From: Alphaproteobacteria bacterium
GTDB taxonomy: Bacteria; Pseudomonadota; Alphaproteobacteria; ATCC43930; CGMCC-115725
DNA length: 9,234 bases
Reading direction: 5' to 3'
NCBI GenBank assembly: GCA_019241915.1
Contig: JAFAWI010000231.1
Location: 1-9,234 of the forward strand
This document shows positions 7,951 through 9,234 of this stretch, piece after piece. The stretch's first letter is position 1. Every line of letters starts with the position of its first letter. The notes beneath the pieces were generated by a model that was not told the origin of the DNA, made no database searches, and saw only the letters and a program-made list of their open reading frames with translations. The position numbers and the translations under genes were made by a program.

Positions 7951-7978
7951 TATTATAGATAAAGCCTATTATTCGCAA
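7951..7978 (-). promoter_or_regulatory. Candidate promoter of the efflux operon with overlapping MarR-type operator
   Basis: An AT-rich island of about 25 bp in otherwise GC-rich sequence. On the minus strand it contains a perfect TATAAT (-10, 7952-7957) and a TTGCGA (-35-like, 4 of 6 to consensus, 7973-7978) separated by 15 bp, shorter than the ideal 17. Overlapping these is an imperfect inverted repeat with arms 7951-7958 (TATTATAG on the plus strand) and 7966-7973 (CTATTATT), 6 of 8 positions complementary. TATTAT also recurs directly at 7951 and 7967, 16 bp apart. MarR proteins typically bind AT-rich inverted repeats of about this size over promoters, so this is the best operator candidate here. 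A start of transcription near 7945 would give a leader of about 25 nt. The motifs are seen in the sequence; promoter and operator function are inferred. Confidence 0.5.
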
Positions 7979-8011
7979 GCGGGCAGCCGGCCCCTCTTCC
8001 GTCAGTTCCGG

Positions 8012-8032
8012 TCCGCGACATCCCGCCGCGGA
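8012..8032. repeat. Short GC-rich inverted repeat between ABM gene and adaptor gene
   Basis: Perfect 6-bp arms TCCGCG (8012-8017) and CGCGGA (8027-8032) around a 9-nt loop, 34 nt downstream of the ABM gene's stop. The neighbouring 8035-8050 region is a G/C run that could add a second short stem. No T-tract follows on the minus strand, so it does not qualify as a classical intrinsic terminator. It might slow polymerase or help rho-dependent termination, or it may be chance in GC-rich DNA. Confidence 0.25.
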
Positions 8033-8065
8033 GGGGGGGCCGCCCCGGGTCAGAACCTGCACATA

Positions 8066-8353
8066 TCAGGCCACGTTGCAGCGCGTCGCACGGCGGCTGT
8101 TCAGCCATGGCGTGTAGATCGCGCGGTTTTGCTCCATCCGAGGGACCTTCGAGTGGATGTCGAGCGCCGCCTGATCGCGCCACGACTCGACAAAGAACAC
8201 CTTGTTGGGATCTTCCTGGGACTGCAGCACGTCGAATTGCTGGCAGCCATCCTCCTGACGCGACAGTTTGGCGTGTTCGGACATCAGCTTGACGAAATCG
8301 GCCGTATGCTCGGGTTTAAGATCGAATTCGACGACGATCATCAGACGGCTCAT
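8066..8353 (-). CDS. Antibiotic biosynthesis monooxygenase (ABM) domain protein
   Basis: Small ferredoxin-like-fold protein of 95 aa, typical for single-domain ABM proteins (YgiN-like; about 90-110 aa), which usually act as homodimers in the cytoplasm. Recognisable features are a first beta strand MSRLMIVVEFDLKPEH, then FVKLMSEHAKLSRQEDGCQQ (20-39), matching the family pattern of Ser-Arg/Glu-x-Gly-Cys before a strand. DPNKVFFVESWRDQAALDIH (48-67) follows, with the characteristic E-x-W and a His at 67, then a helix. Family members include quinol monooxygenases, but many have no known reaction; the substrate cannot be read here. The start at 8353 is supported by GGAGG at 8361-8365, 7 nt away. 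It is divergent from the CoA-transferase gene across 69 bp, and 146 bp upstream of the efflux operon on the same strand. It could be read through into the efflux operon, but the adaptor appears to have its own promoter. Confidence 0.85.
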   Translation of the reverse strand: MSRLMIVVEFDLKPEHTADFVKLMSEHAKLSRQEDGCQQFDVLQSQEDPNKVFFVESWRDQAALDIHSKVPRMEQNRAIYTPWLNSRRATRCNVA

Positions 8354-8422
8354 CGCGGTTCCTCCCTGCCCAGAAACGCGGCATCATCGGCAAAGTCAGC
8401 CAGCACGGGAAGGGCTCGCATC
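8354..8422. promoter_or_regulatory. Divergent intergenic region between ABM and CoA-transferase genes
   Basis: These 69 bp separate the two start codons and must hold any divergent promoters and leaders. I see the ABM gene's Shine-Dalgarno (GGGAGGAA on the minus strand, 8359-8366) and a weaker GGAAGG (8408-8413) 9 nt before the CoA-transferase ATG. No convincing -10/-35 pair or operator palindrome is visible in either direction. Assignment as a divergent promoter region rests on gene orientation only. Confidence 0.4.
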
Positions 8423-9234
8423 ATGTCGCACGACGCTTTGCGCACAATATTGCCGCTCGCCGGTCTCGATCCGGAACGGGCGCGCGCGGTCGAATTCACC
8501 GGCGGCAGCGACCCGATCCTGCCGACCCCGTTCAAGATCGGCGAGACCGCCGCCGCTTGCCTCGGGGCGATCGGTCTCGCCGTCAGCGATTTGTGGGGGC
8601 TGCGCGGCGGCAAGCAGCAAGCGATCGCGGTCAATGCCAGGCGCGCCACCGCTTCGCTGCGCTCCGGTCATTACCTGAAAATGGAAAAAGCCGAGGTCAG
8701 CCACGAGCGCAACCCGGTGATGGGCATGTACCCGGCAAAAAACGGCCGCTGGAGCTACATCCACGCCAATTTTCCGAACCATCGCGCCGCCGCGCTCAAG
8801 GTGCTCGGCGTGCCGGAGGAAAAACAGGCCGTTCGCGATGCGGTGGCCAAATGGGATGCGCTCGAACTGGAAGAAGCGATCATCGCCGCCAAGGGCGCCG
8901 GCGGCATGGTGCGCACGATGGCGGAATGGGCCGAGCACCCGCAGGCCAAGGCACTCGCGGCGCTGCCGGTGTTCGAGATCGTCAAGATCGGCGAGGCGCC
9001 GGCCGAGAGGCTGCCGCAAGGCGACCGGCCTCTTTCGGGCATCCGTGTCCTCGACTTGACCCGCGTTCTGGCCGGCCCATCGAGCGCACGCACGCTCGCC
9101 GAACACGGCGCCGATGTGCTCAAGGTCACCGCTGCGCACCTGCCGAACCTCGGCTATCAGGAGTTTGACACCGGTCACGGGAAGCTGTCGGCGCAGCTCG
9201 ATTTGCGCGACCCGGCACAGCTCCAGACGCTCAA
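8423..9234 (+). CDS. Class III (CaiB/BaiF) CoA-transferase, 3' end outside window
   Basis: Probable CoA-transferase of family III, which moves CoA between acyl-CoA and carboxylic acids in the cytoplasm. Only the first 270 codons are visible, starting MSHDALRTILPLAG; the frame is open to the window end. The canonical N-terminal CaiB motif appears late: PLSGIRVLDLTRVLAGPSSA (203-222), then ARTLAEHGADVLKV (222-235) and LDLRDPAQ (259-266), as in CaiB/Frc relatives where these lie near residues 5-60. The first ~200 residues contain stretches resembling the downstream half of a CaiB protein (PFKIGETAAACLGAIGLAVS, 36-55; HANFPNHRAAALKVLG, 114-129; MAEWAEHPQAKALAALPV, 166-183). Longer proteins of about 450-500 aa with this layout are common in the family. 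The residue aligned with the catalytic Asp of the first half seems to be Glu41. The start is supported by GGAAGG at 8408-8413, 9 nt upstream. The acyl substrate cannot be inferred. Confidence 0.85.
   Translation, partial: MSHDALRTILPLAGLDPERARAVEFTGGSDPILPTPFKIGETAAACLGAIGLAVSDLWGLRGGKQQAIAVNARRATASLRSGHYLKMEKAEVSHERNPVMGMYPAKNGRWSYIHANFPNHRAAALKVLGVPEEKQAVRDAVAKWDALELEEAIIAAKGAGGMVRTMAEWAEHPQAKALAALPVFEIVKIGEAPAERLPQGDRPLSGIRVLDLTRVLAGPSSARTLAEHGADVLKVTAAHLPNLGYQEFDTGHGKLSAQLDLRDPAQLQTL

Noticed and set aside
8012..8050. Intrinsic terminator after the ABM gene
   Set aside because: Short GC-rich stems are present, but there is no T-tract after them on the minus strand, so I keep only the inverted repeat as a low-confidence feature.
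8396..9178. 260-codon minus-strand frame opposite the CoA-transferase
   Set aside because: The plus strand encodes clear CaiB motifs over the same stretch; the minus-strand product lacks any recognisable domain and is Arg/Gly/Ala-rich.
1..9234. Mobile elements, CRISPR arrays, tRNA/rRNA genes, riboswitches
   Set aside because: No transposase or integrase reading frame, terminal inverted repeats, regularly spaced repeats, or RNA-gene-like conserved stretches were seen. The only long repeats are the homologous parts of the two permease genes.

Overview
This window is a stretch of GC-rich proteobacterial chromosome. By eye it is well above 60% GC, with strong G/C third-position bias and long antisense open frames. 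Family content and codon style suggest an alphaproteobacterium, but no ribosomal or other phylogenetic marker is present, so that placement is inference. No mobile element, CRISPR array, tRNA or rRNA is visible.

Layout, right to left along the minus strand. Positions 7919-340 hold a tripartite-type RND multidrug efflux operon of the MdtABC/MuxABC kind. It consists of a periplasmic adaptor (membrane fusion protein, 6756-7919), a first HAE1-type RND permease (3541-6705), a second RND permease (324-3482) and a MarR-family regulator (start at 340, running off the left edge). Gaps are 50 and 58 nt, and there is a 17-nt overlap between the last permease and the regulator. The two permeases are tandem paralogues that align without a gap over about 1020 residues (about 74% identical by hand count). 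Both keep the full proton-relay set, so both are predicted to be functional subunits of a heterotrimeric pump. No outer-membrane channel gene lies in the window.

The operon probably starts at an AT-rich island at about 7951-7978. It holds a near-consensus -10 box and an imperfect inverted repeat just upstream of the adaptor's strong ribosome binding site. This is the best candidate operator for the MarR regulator at the far end of the operon, which would form a feedback loop.

Right of the operon is a small antibiotic-biosynthesis-monooxygenase (ABM) domain protein on the minus strand (8066-8353). It is transcribed divergently, across 69 bp, from a class III (CaiB/BaiF) CoA-transferase on the plus strand (8423 to beyond the right edge). 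The CoA-transferase carries an unusual ~200-residue segment before its canonical CaiB start.

I see no clearly undescribed system. The points most worth checking are the asymmetric divergence of the twin permeases, the candidate MarR operator, and the double-half architecture of the CoA-transferase. There is no gene-free stretch longer than 300 bases; the largest is 146 bases (7920-8065).
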